A stretch of 33,931 nucleotides of DNA from Verrucomicrobia bacterium ADurb.Bin006 (GTDB lineage: Bacteria > Verrucomicrobiota > Verrucomicrobiia > Limisphaerales > J093), in the NCBI GenBank assembly GCA_002071485.1, contig MWFF01000053.1, positions 1-33,931 on the forward strand. Reading direction: 5' to 3'. The position numbers and the translations under genes were made by a program. Position 1 is the first letter of the stretch. Each line of letters begins with the position of its first letter. The notes beneath the pieces are model-generated. The model saw nothing but the letters and a program-made list of their open reading frames with translations, had not been told where the DNA came from and ran no database searches. Of the stretch, positions 25,599 through 33,709 are shown piece after piece.

Positions 25599-25925
25599 AG
25601 CAGTGATCCTTTCTGTGTTGCGTTTTAGGGTCCCGCCACTGGACCGGGCGGCGGCATGCCGACGGCAGGCGGAGACCGGCGCACTGTAGCCGGTCTGGAC
25701 GATTGCGCAAGGTCTGGTGTCGGTTTGTGTCGGATCGGCAGCGCCAATTCATGAAGTCGAAAAGGTCGGAGTGGGGACGGCTCGTCCCCCGCCATGTCAA
25801 GTGAAGAAGGCGTGTGTCGGCGACGGGGCTGTCGCCGCTCCACTCCATGAATCGGCCCTGTCGGATCGGACGGGTGCCATGTTTCGCTTGAGGAAGAGCC
25901 GATTTTTCCACTACCGTCCGACCCC
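25599..25925. other. Intergenic region between divergent genes, holding a MITE-like repeat
   Basis: This 327-base region separates the secreted beta-rich protein (minus) from the beta-propeller cytochrome (plus). Bases 25599-25612 carry the ribosome site of the minus-strand gene. Bases 25728-25869 hold the inverted-repeat element described separately. I see no ORF with coding character. Promoters for both neighbours should lie here, but I cannot place -35/-10 boxes with confidence. Confidence 0.6.
25728..25869. repeat. MITE-like imperfect inverted repeat with flanking direct repeats
   Basis: From outside in: direct repeat TGTCGGATCGG at 25728-25738 and 25859-25869; inverted pair GCCAATTCATGA (25743-25754) and CCATGAATCGGC (25845-25856), matching at 10 of 12 positions; inverted pair GGAGTGG (25768-25774) and CCACTCC (25840-25846), perfect; then two internal hairpins, GGGGACG-GCT-CGTCCCC at 25773-25789 and GGCGAC-GGGGCT-GTCGCC at 25819-25836, both perfect. 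The nested symmetry with flanking 11-base direct repeats resembles a small non-autonomous mobile repeat and its target duplication. It could also be a REP-type element. No ORF lies inside. Confidence 0.65.
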
Positions 25926-27824
25926 ATGCACGTCCGCTTGACCAGTCCGCGCGTTGTGGGGGCTTTTGTACGCACTGCCTGTCGCCCCGGTTGGTGGCGG
26001 GTCGAGATTTGCTTGTCGCTTTGCCTTTGGGCTGGGGGGTGGGCGCGGGCGGCTGACACGGAACAATATCTTTCGCCGGTGGCAATCGCCGCCTCTCCCG
26101 ATGGCGCGACCCTTTTTGTGGCTGCCGGGACGGCTGGGCGGGTGCTGATTGTCGACGCCGCGAGCGGCCAGGTCTGGAGCGCGACCGCACTCGGGGGCCA
26201 TGCGAACGCGCTGGCGCTTGCGCCGGACGGAACGCGGTTGATCGTGGCAACTGGCGAGGCGTCCGGTCAGATCGAGGTCTGCGACGCGCGTTCGGGACGC
26301 GTCGAGCGATTGGTGCGCGCCGGCCACACCCCGTCCGCGCTCGCGGTATCACCGGATGGCTTGCGGCTCTACGTCGCGAACCGGTTCAACCACGACGTCA
26401 GCGTGATCGACTGGAAGGGGGGGCGGGAGCTTGGGCGCATTCCGGTCGTGCGGGAGCCTGTTGCCCTGGTCCTGACGCCGGATGGGCGGCGTTTGTTTGT
26501 GGGCAATCACCTTCCCGCGGGCCGGGCGGACGCGGCGGAAATTGCGGCGGCGATCACCGTGATCGACACGGAACGGCTTGAACCGGCGGCCCAGATTCAG
26601 CTTCCAAATGGCAGCACGGCGGTGCGCGGTCTGGCGATGTCGGGCGACGGCGAGATTGTGTACGCGACGCACGGGCTTGGGCGCTACCAGATGCCCACAA
26701 CGCAGTTGGACCGCGGCTGGATGAACACCTCGGCATTGAGTGTGATCGATGCGGCCAAGGCGGAACGCATCAACACGGTGTTGGTGGACGACGTGGACCT
26801 GGGCGCTGCGAATCCATGGGGCGTGGCCTGTTCGAGCGACGGGCGCTGGATTGTCGTCAGCCACGCCGGCACGCACGAGGTGAGCATCATCGACCAGCCC
26901 GGTCTGATCGAGAAGCTGCGTCGGATTGGGGCGGGTGAACGGGTTGATGGGGCGAGTCTTTCGTCCGAGGATGTGCCGAACGATCTGAGTTTCCTGGTCG
27001 GGTTGCGGCGCCGGGTGAATCTGAGTGGGGAGGGGCCGCGGGGGGTGGTTTTGGTGGGCGAGCGTTTGTTCGTTGCCGAGTACTACTCGGACAGTCTGGG
27101 TCTGTTGGATTTGGCCACCGCCGGGCCGCTGCGGGCCAAGTCGTTTCCGCTCGGTCCGGCAGTGGCGCCGACGCAGGCGCGGCGCGGCGAGATGCTCTTC
27201 AACGATGCGCGGCTCTGTTTTCAGCACTGGCAGAGCTGCGCCAGTTGCCACCCGGACGCCCGGGTGGACGGGTTGAACTGGGACCTTCTCAACGACGGGC
27301 TGGGCAATCCGAAAAACACCAAGAACATGCTGCTCAGCCACGAGACGCCGCCAGCGATGATCATGGGTGTGCGCGAGACGGCCGAGGATGCGGTGCGCGC
27401 CGGCATTCGTCACATTCAGTTTCTGGTGCGACCCGAGGAAGAGGCGGTTGCCATCGACGTCTACCTCAAGAATCTCCGACCCGGCCTCAGCCCCCATCGG
27501 CAAGGCAAGGACTTGAGCGCGGCGGCGCAGCGGGGCCAGCAGATTTTCCAGCGCGCCGGGTGCGCCGAGTGCCATCCGCCGCCCCTGTACACCGACTTGC
27601 GACGTCACGATGTCGGCACGGGGACCGGGCGTGAACAGGGGAAGTCGATGGACACGCCGACGCTGATCGAGTGTTGGCGGACCGCGCCGTATCTGCATGA
27701 CGGGCGGGCCGCCACCATGCGCGACGTGCTGGGCGAGGCGAATCCGGACGATCGTCACGGGCGGACCTCGGGCCTGACGCCGATCGAGTTGAGCGATTTG
27801 GCCGAGTACGTGCTTTCGCTCTGA
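25926..27824 (+). CDS. Beta-propeller / di-haem cytochrome c fusion protein
   Basis: The 632-residue protein probably sits in the periplasm. A hydrophobic segment at 27-43 serves as signal peptide (ICLSLCLWAGGWARAADT). Residues 45-400 hold YVTN-type beta-propeller repeats: VAIAASPDGATLFVAAG, ALALAPDGTRLIVATG, ALAVSPDGLRLYVANRFNHD and VACSSDGRWIVVSHAGTHEV. Residues 415-632 are a cytochrome c peroxidase/MauG-like part with two haem-attachment motifs, CASCH at 438-442 and CAECH at 546-550. TAPYLHDGRAATMRDVLG at the end resembles the distal-ligand region of di-haem peroxidases. It likely oxidises or reduces a substrate bound at the propeller. The ATG at 25926 gives a long n-region, so the true start may be further in. 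Confidence 0.82.
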   Translation: MHVRLTSPRVVGAFVRTACRPGWWRVEICLSLCLWAGGWARAADTEQYLSPVAIAASPDGATLFVAAGTAGRVLIVDAASGQVWSATALGGHANALALAPDGTRLIVATGEASGQIEVCDARSGRVERLVRAGHTPSALAVSPDGLRLYVANRFNHDVSVIDWKGGRELGRIPVVREPVALVLTPDGRRLFVGNHLPAGRADAAEIAAAITVIDTERLEPAAQIQLPNGSTAVRGLAMSGDGEIVYATHGLGRYQMPTTQLDRGWMNTSALSVIDAAKAERINTVLVDDVDLGAANPWGVACSSDGRWIVVSHAGTHEVSIIDQPGLIEKLRRIGAGERVDGASLSSEDVPNDLSFLVGLRRRVNLSGEGPRGVVLVGERLFVAEYYSDSLGLLDLATAGPLRAKSFPLGPAVAPTQARRGEMLFNDARLCFQHWQSCASCHPDARVDGLNWDLLNDGLGNPKNTKNMLLSHETPPAMIMGVRETAEDAVRAGIRHIQFLVRPEEEAVAIDVYLKNLRPGLSPHRQGKDLSAAAQRGQQIFQRAGCAECHPPPLYTDLRRHDVGTGTGREQGKSMDTPTLIECWRTAPYLHDGRAATMRDVLGEANPDDRHGRTSGLTPIELSDLAEYVLSL

Positions 27825-27875
27825 GCGGATGCGTTTTCTGAGCGCGTGCCCAAGACAGGCCGCTGATGTCGACGA

Positions 27876-27899
27876 GGCGCGACCGGGGGTGGTCGCGCC
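27876..27899. terminator. Perfect 9-bp hairpin between convergent genes
   Basis: GGCGCGACC at 27876-27884 pairs perfectly with GGTCGCGCC at 27891-27899 around GGGGGT. It lies between the end of the cytochrome gene (27824) and the end of apgM (27912), 12 bases from the latter, where a shared terminator is expected. No T-run is present on either side. Confidence 0.5.
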
Positions 27900-27911
27900 C
27901 CGGTATGGGCA

Positions 27912-29150
27912 TCAGGCGCCGAACTTGTCGAACATCCGCGCGTTGGCCTGCATGAGGCGGATGAGGTACTTGGCTTTGAAGACGCCGAGCGATCCCATGT
28001 TCGAGCCCGTCTCGGTGAAGCGCTCGAGTTTGTCTGATCCGCTCAACGCGGAGTGCACGAGGACCGGCTGGGGGTGCCACGAGTGGCCCTTGACCGCGCA
28101 CGGCGTCGAGTGATCGCCGGTGATGGCGATGACGTCAGGCTTTTTGCGGAGGAGGATCGGGAGGGCGGCGTCGAAATCCTCAATCGCCTTCTTTTTGGCT
28201 TCGAAGTTGCCGTCTTCTCCGGCCTTGTCGGTGTACTTGTAGTGGATGAAGAAGAAGTCGTAGTTGTCGTATTCCGCGAGGTAACGCTCGAATTGTTCGG
28301 CGATGGTCTTGGGCCCTTCGATCTTGGTCATGCCGACCAACTGGGCGAGTCCCTTGTACATCGGGTAGACCGCCAGACAGGCCGCCTTGAGTTGGTAGCG
28401 GTCCTGGAAGAGCGGAATCCGGGGCTGATGGGCGATGCCACGCATCAGGAACCCGTTGGCCCGCGGATGCTTGGCGAGCAGCGGCAACGCCCGCTTGTAG
28501 AAGTCCGCCACGATTTTCGCCGTCTTCACCTGCGCCACCGATTTCTCGTTCTCGGGCTTAGCGATGGCGATCGGCTGGCCTTCCCGGTTCGGATCGGTCG
28601 ATGACAGCGGGCCGGCCAGGCCTTCGCCGCGGAAGACGACGACGAACCGGTGTTCCTTGCCGGGCTGGATGATGACCTCGACTTCGCTGCCTTTCGGGCC
28701 GGCCCTCTTGATTCCCCGCGAAAGGATACCGCAGAGTTCCTCGCACACGTCGGTGGAAATTCGGCCCGCGCGGCGGTCGATGATGATCCCCTTGGGATCG
28801 AGAGAGCAGAAATTGGCGCGGGCGGCCACATCGCCGGCTTTGAGTTGCACGCCCAGGCCCAGGGCCTCGATAACGCCGCGTCCGACCTGGTACTCGATCG
28901 GGTCATAACCGAACAGGGCCAGGTGGCCCGGGCCGCTGCCAGGCGTGATGCCCTGCGCCACGGGTATCATGCGGCCCTGGGCGCAGCCTTGGGCGACAAA
29001 GGCGTCGAGATTGGGCGTGCGCGCGGCTTCGAGCGGCGTGATTTCGCCCTGGCCGACGATCGCGAGATCGCCCAGGCCGTCCAGGACGATCAAGGCGAGT
29101 TTGGCCTTGGTCGGGATGGTCAGTTCCGAGTAGAGAGAGTCGAGGTTCAT
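27912..29150 (-). CDS. apgM: Cofactor-independent phosphoglycerate mutase, archaeal (ApgM) type
   Basis: The enzyme interconverts 3- and 2-phosphoglycerate in glycolysis without 2,3-bisphosphoglycerate. The 412-residue protein belongs to the alkaline-phosphatase superfamily. ATG 29150 starts MNLDSLYSELTIPTKAKLAL. Motifs: LIVLDGLGDLA (metal-binding Asp), EAARTPNLDAFV, GITPGSGPGHLALFGYDPIE (with the active-site Ser region), LPLLAKHPRANGFLMRG, HYKYTDKAGEDGNFEAKKKA, and ITGDHSTPCAVKGHSWHPQP with metal-binding Asp and His residues near the end. The upstream open frame to 29261 has no conserved residues. It follows trpD on the same strand after 107 bases, in which short inverted repeats can be drawn, but nothing decisive. 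Confidence 0.93.
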   Translation of the reverse strand: MNLDSLYSELTIPTKAKLALIVLDGLGDLAIVGQGEITPLEAARTPNLDAFVAQGCAQGRMIPVAQGITPGSGPGHLALFGYDPIEYQVGRGVIEALGLGVQLKAGDVAARANFCSLDPKGIIIDRRAGRISTDVCEELCGILSRGIKRAGPKGSEVEVIIQPGKEHRFVVVFRGEGLAGPLSSTDPNREGQPIAIAKPENEKSVAQVKTAKIVADFYKRALPLLAKHPRANGFLMRGIAHQPRIPLFQDRYQLKAACLAVYPMYKGLAQLVGMTKIEGPKTIAEQFERYLAEYDNYDFFFIHYKYTDKAGEDGNFEAKKKAIEDFDAALPILLRKKPDVIAITGDHSTPCAVKGHSWHPQPVLVHSALSGSDKLERFTETGSNMGSLGVFKAKYLIRLMQANARMFDKFGA

Positions 29151-29257
29151 AGGTATTTCAGTTTTCAGGTTCAAGGTTTTCTCCGGTGGCCGGGGCGTCT
29201 CCGATTGCCGGCCCGCCCGACCAGAACGCGGATAGTGGGTGCGACGCCCGCCCAGCG

Positions 29258-30310
29258 TCAACGCGATATTCGGATCTCCTCCAGTTTGGCCCAGGCCCGT
29301 CCGCTATCAATCAGATCGGCGGCCGCCTCCCAGCCGTCGGCGACGGTGCGGACCCGATCCGCCACGAACAACGCCGCGCCGGCGTTGAGCAGCACGGCGT
29401 CGCGTTTGGGACCGCGCTCGTCTCCGCGCAGCACGCGCCGCAAGGTCTCGGCATTGGTGGCGCGGTCGCCGCCCTGAAGGTCCGTCAGAATGGCGGGCTG
29501 CATCGGGAAATCCGCCCGTCTGAGCGTGCTGCAATGCACGCCACGTTCCTGGTAGAACTCAGCAATCGTGGTGTCGCCGAGAACGGACAACTCGTCGAAG
29601 TACATGGCGCCTGTCGCCAGGCCGGTGCGGCCGCAGACGACGATGCCGCGTTGGACGCCCAGGGACTGGAGGACCATGGCCAGGGGCTCGCACAGATCGG
29701 GCCGCGGCACGCCCATCACCTGCGCCGTCGGACAAACCGGGTTGAGCAGCGGGCCCAGATAGTTGAACAAGGTTCGCTGGCCGCGGTCGGCACAGAGCCG
29801 CCGGACGGGGGCGATGTGTCTAAAGGCCGGGTGATACAAAGGGGCGAAGAAGAAGGCGAAACCGTGGTCGCGCAAAGCCGAGACGGCCCGTTCGGGCGGC
29901 AGGTCGATGGGGATGCCGAGCGCTTCGATGACATCGGCGCTGCCGGTCTGGCAGGTCACGGCACGGTTGCCGTGTTTGGCCACCTTCACCCCGGCGGAGG
30001 CCGCGACGAGTGCGGCGGCGGTCGAGATGTTGAACGTGCCGGCCCGGTCGCCTCCGGTTCCAACCACGTCCAAGATTCCGCCGTTCCGCAAAGTCGTGTC
30101 CAGGGGAGGCGCGATCGCCTTGCCGCGGAGGAATCGCGCAAACGCGGCGATTTCGTCGGCTGTCTCCCCTTTCCGGGCCAGGGCGCTAAGGAAATCGGCC
30201 TTTGTCTCGATCGACAACGATTCGTCGAGGAGGCAAGCGGCGGCTGCGGCGGCTTCATCGCCAGGCATGGCCAGCCCCGATCGCACGTGCGCAGTGAGTC
30301 TTTCGAGCAC
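29258..30310 (-). CDS. trpD: Anthranilate phosphoribosyltransferase
   Basis: TrpD transfers phosphoribosyl from PRPP to anthranilate, the second step of tryptophan synthesis. From GTG 30308-30310 the protein has 350 residues, near the family norm of about 340. Motifs: the PRPP loop DVVGTGGDRAGTFNIST, the phrase VKVAKHGNRAVTCQTGSADV (usually KHGNRAVSSKSGSADVLE), TLFNYLGPLLNPVCPTAQVM, and ERGVHCSTLRRADF near the end. Alternative GTG starts at 30346 and 30403 exist. The last would overlap the terminator-like hairpin of the upstream gene and gives an unconserved extension, so I favour 30310. No other trp gene is in the window, and apgM follows. Confidence 0.93.
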   Translation of the reverse strand: MLERLTAHVRSGLAMPGDEAAAAAACLLDESLSIETKADFLSALARKGETADEIAAFARFLRGKAIAPPLDTTLRNGGILDVVGTGGDRAGTFNISTAAALVAASAGVKVAKHGNRAVTCQTGSADVIEALGIPIDLPPERAVSALRDHGFAFFFAPLYHPAFRHIAPVRRLCADRGQRTLFNYLGPLLNPVCPTAQVMGVPRPDLCEPLAMVLQSLGVQRGIVVCGRTGLATGAMYFDELSVLGDTTIAEFYQERGVHCSTLRRADFPMQPAILTDLQGGDRATNAETLRRVLRGDERGPKRDAVLLNAGAALFVADRVRTVADGWEAAADLIDSGRAWAKLEEIRISR

Positions 30311-30374
30311 GGGCGCAGGGTAGCGACTTCCGACCGGGAACGCCACTCGTTCGTTTAAGGGTCTGTGCAGGCTC

Positions 30375-30410
30375 AAGGAGAAGGCCCCGCGGCGGGCAGC
30401 CACGGGGCCT
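30375..30410 (-). terminator. Intrinsic-type terminator after the MocA gene
   Basis: On the minus strand, about 28 bases after the MocA stop, AGGCCCCG (30410-30403) pairs with CGGGGCCT (30389-30382) as an 8-base perfect stem with a 13-base loop. It is followed by TCTCCTT, a pyrimidine run with few uninterrupted T. The position fits termination of MocA ahead of trpD. Confidence 0.6.
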
Positions 30411-30437
30411 GTCGAATCCGATTCAGAGAAGTCCGGA

Positions 30438-31811
30438 TCAGGAGGGCTTCAGGGTGCCGTAAGTGACGGGATCGACCTTTTTGCCGGTGCCATCCATGAC
30501 GGTCCGGGTCTTCTCGTCGTAGTGGCAGGCGATGCCCAGGCGATCCGACATCTCGCCGAGCGAGACAATGGCCTGGACGCGCACGGCGAGGTCGATGTTC
30601 GCGTTGGGTTGTTTGCCGGACCGGATGCAGGATATCCAGTTCGATTCATGCTCGCCGATGTCCTCGACGGGGAGGAGATTCTTGAAGCTTTCCGGATCGA
30701 TCTCCTCGCTGAACTTGGCTTCCGGCTTGAGGTCCACATTGGCCCCGCCGATGAGCAGCGTGGCATAGTGGCCGCGGATGACGTCGGGCAGCCCGTATTC
30801 GTTGACCGAACTGCTGCAGACCATGAGGCTGTAGCCGCTCGGGAACTCGGCCACCAGGGTGAGACACTCGGGGCAATCTCGCTCCTGCGTGCCGGGCGTG
30901 TTCTTGTCCGTGTGAATCGCCTTGGTGCCCACGGCGACAACCCGGTTCGGGAACTCGGGATTGCCGGTGGCGAGCACAAGCGGGTGGAGCCGATGGGGGA
31001 AGAGATCGCCCAGGAGACCGGCGCAGTATGGATAGTACTTGCGCCAGCGGAAGAAATGATCCGCGCTGAAGTCGGCTCGGGTCTTGATGTTGGGGCCGAG
31101 CCACTGGTCCCACTGAACGCTGCCGGCCTTCAGGTCGGGATCGATTGTGTAATTCCACTCCCCGGCGGGGCTGTTGCGCATGTACGAGCCCTGACCAAGC
31201 ACCAGCGGCCCCAGAGACCCCGCTTTGATCAACTCGGCGCACTTGTGCCACTTGGCGTCCGAACAGCCTTGGGACCCGACCTGGAAGACCTTGCCGGTGG
31301 CCTTGACCGTGTCCCAGACCTCGAAGGCCTCCGGGAGATAGCGGCTCATCGGCTTCTCGACGTAGATGTGTTTGCCGGCTTTCATCGAGTCGATGGAGAT
31401 TTGCGCGTGCCAGTGGTCGACGGTCGCGCACAACACGGCATCGATGTCTTTGTTTTCAAGCATCTTACGATAGTCGTCGTAAGTCTTGCAGTCGCCCATG
31501 ACCGCCTTCGCCGCCTCGCGCCGCTTCTCCCACAGATCGCAGACCGCCGCCAACGCCACATTGTTCTTGTCGGCATTCTGCTTCATCTTGTTGACGTGCA
31601 GCATGCCCTGCGGACCGACGCCGACGAAGCCGACCGCGATCCGATCGTTGGCGCCGATGACCCGTCCGGTGGACGGCGCTTGGGTTTGCCCGTAAACCGG
31701 GGTCTTGAACATATTCACTGCCGCCACAGCCGCCGTGGCCGTCGCGGTCCTGCGAATGAAACTCCGGCGGCTTTCCCCGCCGGCCGATTGCTGAGCTAAG
31801 TCGTGTTGCAT
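30438..31811 (-). CDS. Tat-exported Gfo/Idh/MocA-family oxidoreductase
   Basis: The 457-residue enzyme is an NAD(P)-dependent sugar or inositol dehydrogenase-like protein. It starts at ATG 31811. The 5-residue upstream extension would use TTG. A twin-arginine signal is present: SRRSFIRRTATATAAVAAVN, with the Arg pair at 15-16, so export in folded form is expected. The Rossmann fold has IAVGFVGVGPQGMLHVNKMK. The family catalytic EKP motif is in GKHIYVEKPMSRYLPEA. The C-terminal part has the usual substrate-binding sheet (FFRWRKYYPYCAGLLGDLFP, SNWISCIRSGKQPNANIDLA). Exported MocA-type proteins are abundant in Planctomycetes and Verrucomicrobiota and many process sugars. The substrate here is not readable. 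Confidence 0.9.
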   Translation of the reverse strand: MQHDLAQQSAGGESRRSFIRRTATATAAVAAVNMFKTPVYGQTQAPSTGRVIGANDRIAVGFVGVGPQGMLHVNKMKQNADKNNVALAAVCDLWEKRREAAKAVMGDCKTYDDYRKMLENKDIDAVLCATVDHWHAQISIDSMKAGKHIYVEKPMSRYLPEAFEVWDTVKATGKVFQVGSQGCSDAKWHKCAELIKAGSLGPLVLGQGSYMRNSPAGEWNYTIDPDLKAGSVQWDQWLGPNIKTRADFSADHFFRWRKYYPYCAGLLGDLFPHRLHPLVLATGNPEFPNRVVAVGTKAIHTDKNTPGTQERDCPECLTLVAEFPSGYSLMVCSSSVNEYGLPDVIRGHYATLLIGGANVDLKPEAKFSEEIDPESFKNLLPVEDIGEHESNWISCIRSGKQPNANIDLAVRVQAIVSLGEMSDRLGIACHYDEKTRTVMDGTGKKVDPVTYGTLKPS

Positions 31812-32264
31812 AGGCAAATGGAATAGGATTTACGTTGCCGTTATGGACGCAGCCTAGGGCTTTTCTCTTCACGGTCAATCCGAAGTTGCGTCGAGCAACC
31901 GCGCATCCGAGACCTCGATGAACGTTCACTGCAACCATTTGATGGACACCGAGCATGCGCGCCTGGGCGCCGGCAGTTGACGCGCGCGGAGCAACGCCTT
32001 CCGGCATCCCCCAGGGTATCGGCACATCTCCTTGAACATGCTGTGTGCCCGCAGGGCGCGGTCCACGCCCCCGGGTCCGAGCACGCGCGCTGTGAGCCTC
32101 CCCGCATACCCCGATGCCAAACCCACGCAATCCATTGGAAAGGAAGGAAAGTCGCAAAGAGCGCAAAGCTCTTCATGCATCCCTCCTGCGCGCCGTTGCT
32201 ATGCTCCCCACTGTCCTTCCATTGTGACGCGAATCCCGCACTCGCCGAATCTGCGAGTCTAGAA
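31812..32264. other. Intergenic region, 453 bases, mostly unassigned
   Basis: This region lies upstream of the MocA gene and beyond the end of the first gene of the low-GC block. Bases 31920-32115 read on the minus strand as a short Arg-rich open frame (RALRAHSMFKEMCRYPGGCR, then KALLRARQLPAPRRA) with no recognised domain. It could be a relict ORF or a short repeated element. Bases 32145-32165 carry an A/G-rich run (AAAGTCGCAAAGAGCGCAAAG) of the kind often found repeated between genes in related bacteria. The region presumably also holds the MocA promoter, which I cannot place. Confidence 0.5.
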
Positions 32265-32834
32265 TCACTTCCTGCACCGGCTCTCGGCGTATTCCAGTTT
32301 GCCCACCTCGGCTGCCGTCAATGCCGCGCGCAGTGGTTTGAGGGCTTTGACGACAGTCGCATAGTCTCTCCGACGCCATGCCGCGTCGGGATTGGGCCGG
32401 GCGGCTCGCAAGCGTTCTCTAAGGGCGTAAGTCCGAGCTTCTTTGCGGCGGCAATTGGCCAGCTCAGCAAAGCTCGTGCTGTTTCCTGTGAGCAAGTCGC
32501 TCCCATATGTGCGGAGCGCGTCGGCGAGCTTCTGAACCCACCTTGCCATTGCCAGACTAGTCGTGATCTGGATCAGCGAGAAAGAGGCTGCGTCGGGAGC
32601 TCTGCGAAACCGCAGAATCTCGTCGATCGAAAAAGGTGGGGAGTAGGCATCTCTTTTGCCAACGAGCAGCCCGAGCTCGAAGGATCGCTCTCCATCAAAG
32701 ACCAGTTCGACAAACACAGTGCGAGACTCGAATCGCATCCGACATGGAGTTGATTCGGTGCATGTATAGCCTCTTTCGCGTAGCAGAAATCCGAAGCTCC
32801 GTTCCGCGTGTGCCTTCAGGCCAAGATCTGGCAT
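32265..32834 (-). CDS. Unrecognised protein, 189 aa
   Basis: ATG 32834 opens a soluble 189-residue protein with no signal peptide or membrane segment. The first third reads like a small alpha/beta fold (GFLLRERGYTCTESTPCRMR, then VFVELVFDGERSFELGLLVG). The central part is helical (IQITTSLAMARWVQKLADAL). The last 70 residues are Arg-rich helices (RKEARTYALRERLRAARPNP, YATVVKALKPLRAALTAAEV). I do not recognise a family. The GC content is lower than in the preceding 30 kb and it lies with two other orphan genes on the same strand, so horizontal acquisition is likely. The N-terminal part resembles immunity-type or small recognition proteins in feel only. Confidence 0.6.
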   Translation of the reverse strand: MPDLGLKAHAERSFGFLLRERGYTCTESTPCRMRFESRTVFVELVFDGERSFELGLLVGKRDAYSPPFSIDEILRFRRAPDAASFSLIQITTSLAMARWVQKLADALRTYGSDLLTGNSTSFAELANCRRKEARTYALRERLRAARPNPDAAWRRRDYATVVKALKPLRAALTAAEVGKLEYAESRCRK

Positions 32835-32886
32835 AGCTCAATCTTCGTTCGGTATCCGCCCCCAACGCCTCTCCCTTTGCTGTCGG

Positions 32887-33150
32887 TTATTCCTCCCCCT
32901 TTGCTCGGGATCCGCGTTCGACTGAGGTGCGTGCCCCTGTCATCATATCAATCGCGCCCGCTTTGCAGCCCTCGATCAATGCGTCCGGATCCAACCCGGT
33001 CGCGGCGATAACCCACCCGGCACGGTCGTGACAGATCACCTCATGGACACCGGCAGAGACCTCGGTCACATCGAAGATCCATCCCCTAGTTTGCGGAAAT
33101 ACTCCGGTTGCGGGGGGCCCCACAGTCGCTTCATTCTTCGGTTTGTTCAT
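32887..33150 (-). CDS. Unrecognised small protein, 87 aa
   Basis: The ORF starts at ATG 33150, with GAGGGA upstream on the minus strand (about 6 bases away). A GTG at 33168 would give 93 residues. The start overlaps the end of the preceding gene by 20 bases, which suggests coupling. The protein has a short beta-rich core (GWIFDVTEVSAGVHEVICHD, RAGWVIAATGLDPDALIEGC) and a charged tail. It has no membrane segment. No family recognised. It might be an antitoxin- or immunity-like small protein, but nothing in the sequence proves that. Confidence 0.55.
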   Translation of the reverse strand: MNKPKNEATVGPPATGVFPQTRGWIFDVTEVSAGVHEVICHDRAGWVIAATGLDPDALIEGCKAGAIDMMTGARTSVERGSRAKGEE

Positions 33151-33709
33151 CCCTGATCCCTCGGACACATGTCGTCGAATCCTGTCCCGCCATCAATGCC
33201 TCAGCATCTTCAGTGCCAAAACCCGAGGTCTGTGTTCTCAACTCAACTTGCGGTTTTCCCGCCTGAGGCCTCGCCCAATCAGGATCTTTCGCCAGAATCT
33301 CTTGGAGTCTCCGGAAGGCAGCCACAGACTGTTCGCAATCCTCCCGTACCACGACATACAAGTCCATTCTGTACCCCTCCATGTAGCGCACGACCTTCTC
33401 GGTGACCCGTACGATATCGTCAACAGAAAGAGAAGTTGATTTCCCATCCACGCACCATCCGTCATCAGGGCACAGTGACATTGTGAATCCTTCCTTGAGT
33501 GACCTACTATCAATATGCACCCTGACGATACGATCCTTGTAGATGAGCTTGCTTTCTTTCCAGGCATAGAGCACGCCGTACCGCCCTCTGCACAAGCGCA
33601 CGACAATGTGCCGGATGCGCCATAACAGCGAACGCCGTCGTGTGATTAAGAAGTGCGCACCTCGCAGGGGCGCCTCCCCTCTAGCACAGTGATAATAATC
33701 CGTATTCAC
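33131..33709 (-). CDS. Unrecognised protein, 192 aa
   Basis: GTG 33707-33709 opens 192 residues, with GAGG about 8 bases upstream on the minus strand. The N-terminus is basic (THFLITRRRSLL-like, FLITRRRSLLWRIRHIVVRL). The middle is mixed alpha/beta (GVLYAWKESKLIYKDRIVRV, LSVDDIVRVTEKVVRYMEGY, RMDLYVVVREDCEQSVAAFR). The last 40 residues are polar and acidic. No signal peptide or transmembrane helix is clear. I do not recognise a family. The gene is in the low-GC block and its last bases overlap the next ORF. Confidence 0.55.
   Translation of the reverse strand: MNTDYYHCARGEAPLRGAHFLITRRRSLLWRIRHIVVRLCRGRYGVLYAWKESKLIYKDRIVRVHIDSRSLKEGFTMSLCPDDGWCVDGKSTSLSVDDIVRVTEKVVRYMEGYRMDLYVVVREDCEQSVAAFRRLQEILAKDPDWARPQAGKPQVELRTQTSGFGTEDAEALMAGQDSTTCVRGIRDEQTEE

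Noticed and set aside
26349..27758. 469-codon minus-strand open frame opposite the cytochrome protein
   Set aside because: Arg/His/Gln-rich antisense shadow without motifs. The plus strand has propeller repeats and two CxxCH haem motifs.
31926..32180. 84-codon minus-strand ORF as a gene
   Set aside because: No ribosome site, no family and odd composition. I kept it only as a possible relict or repeat.
31977..32753. 258-codon plus-strand open frame in the gap and opposite the 189-aa orphan
   Set aside because: It has no recognisable domain and spans a gap plus the antisense of a better-supported minus-strand ORF.
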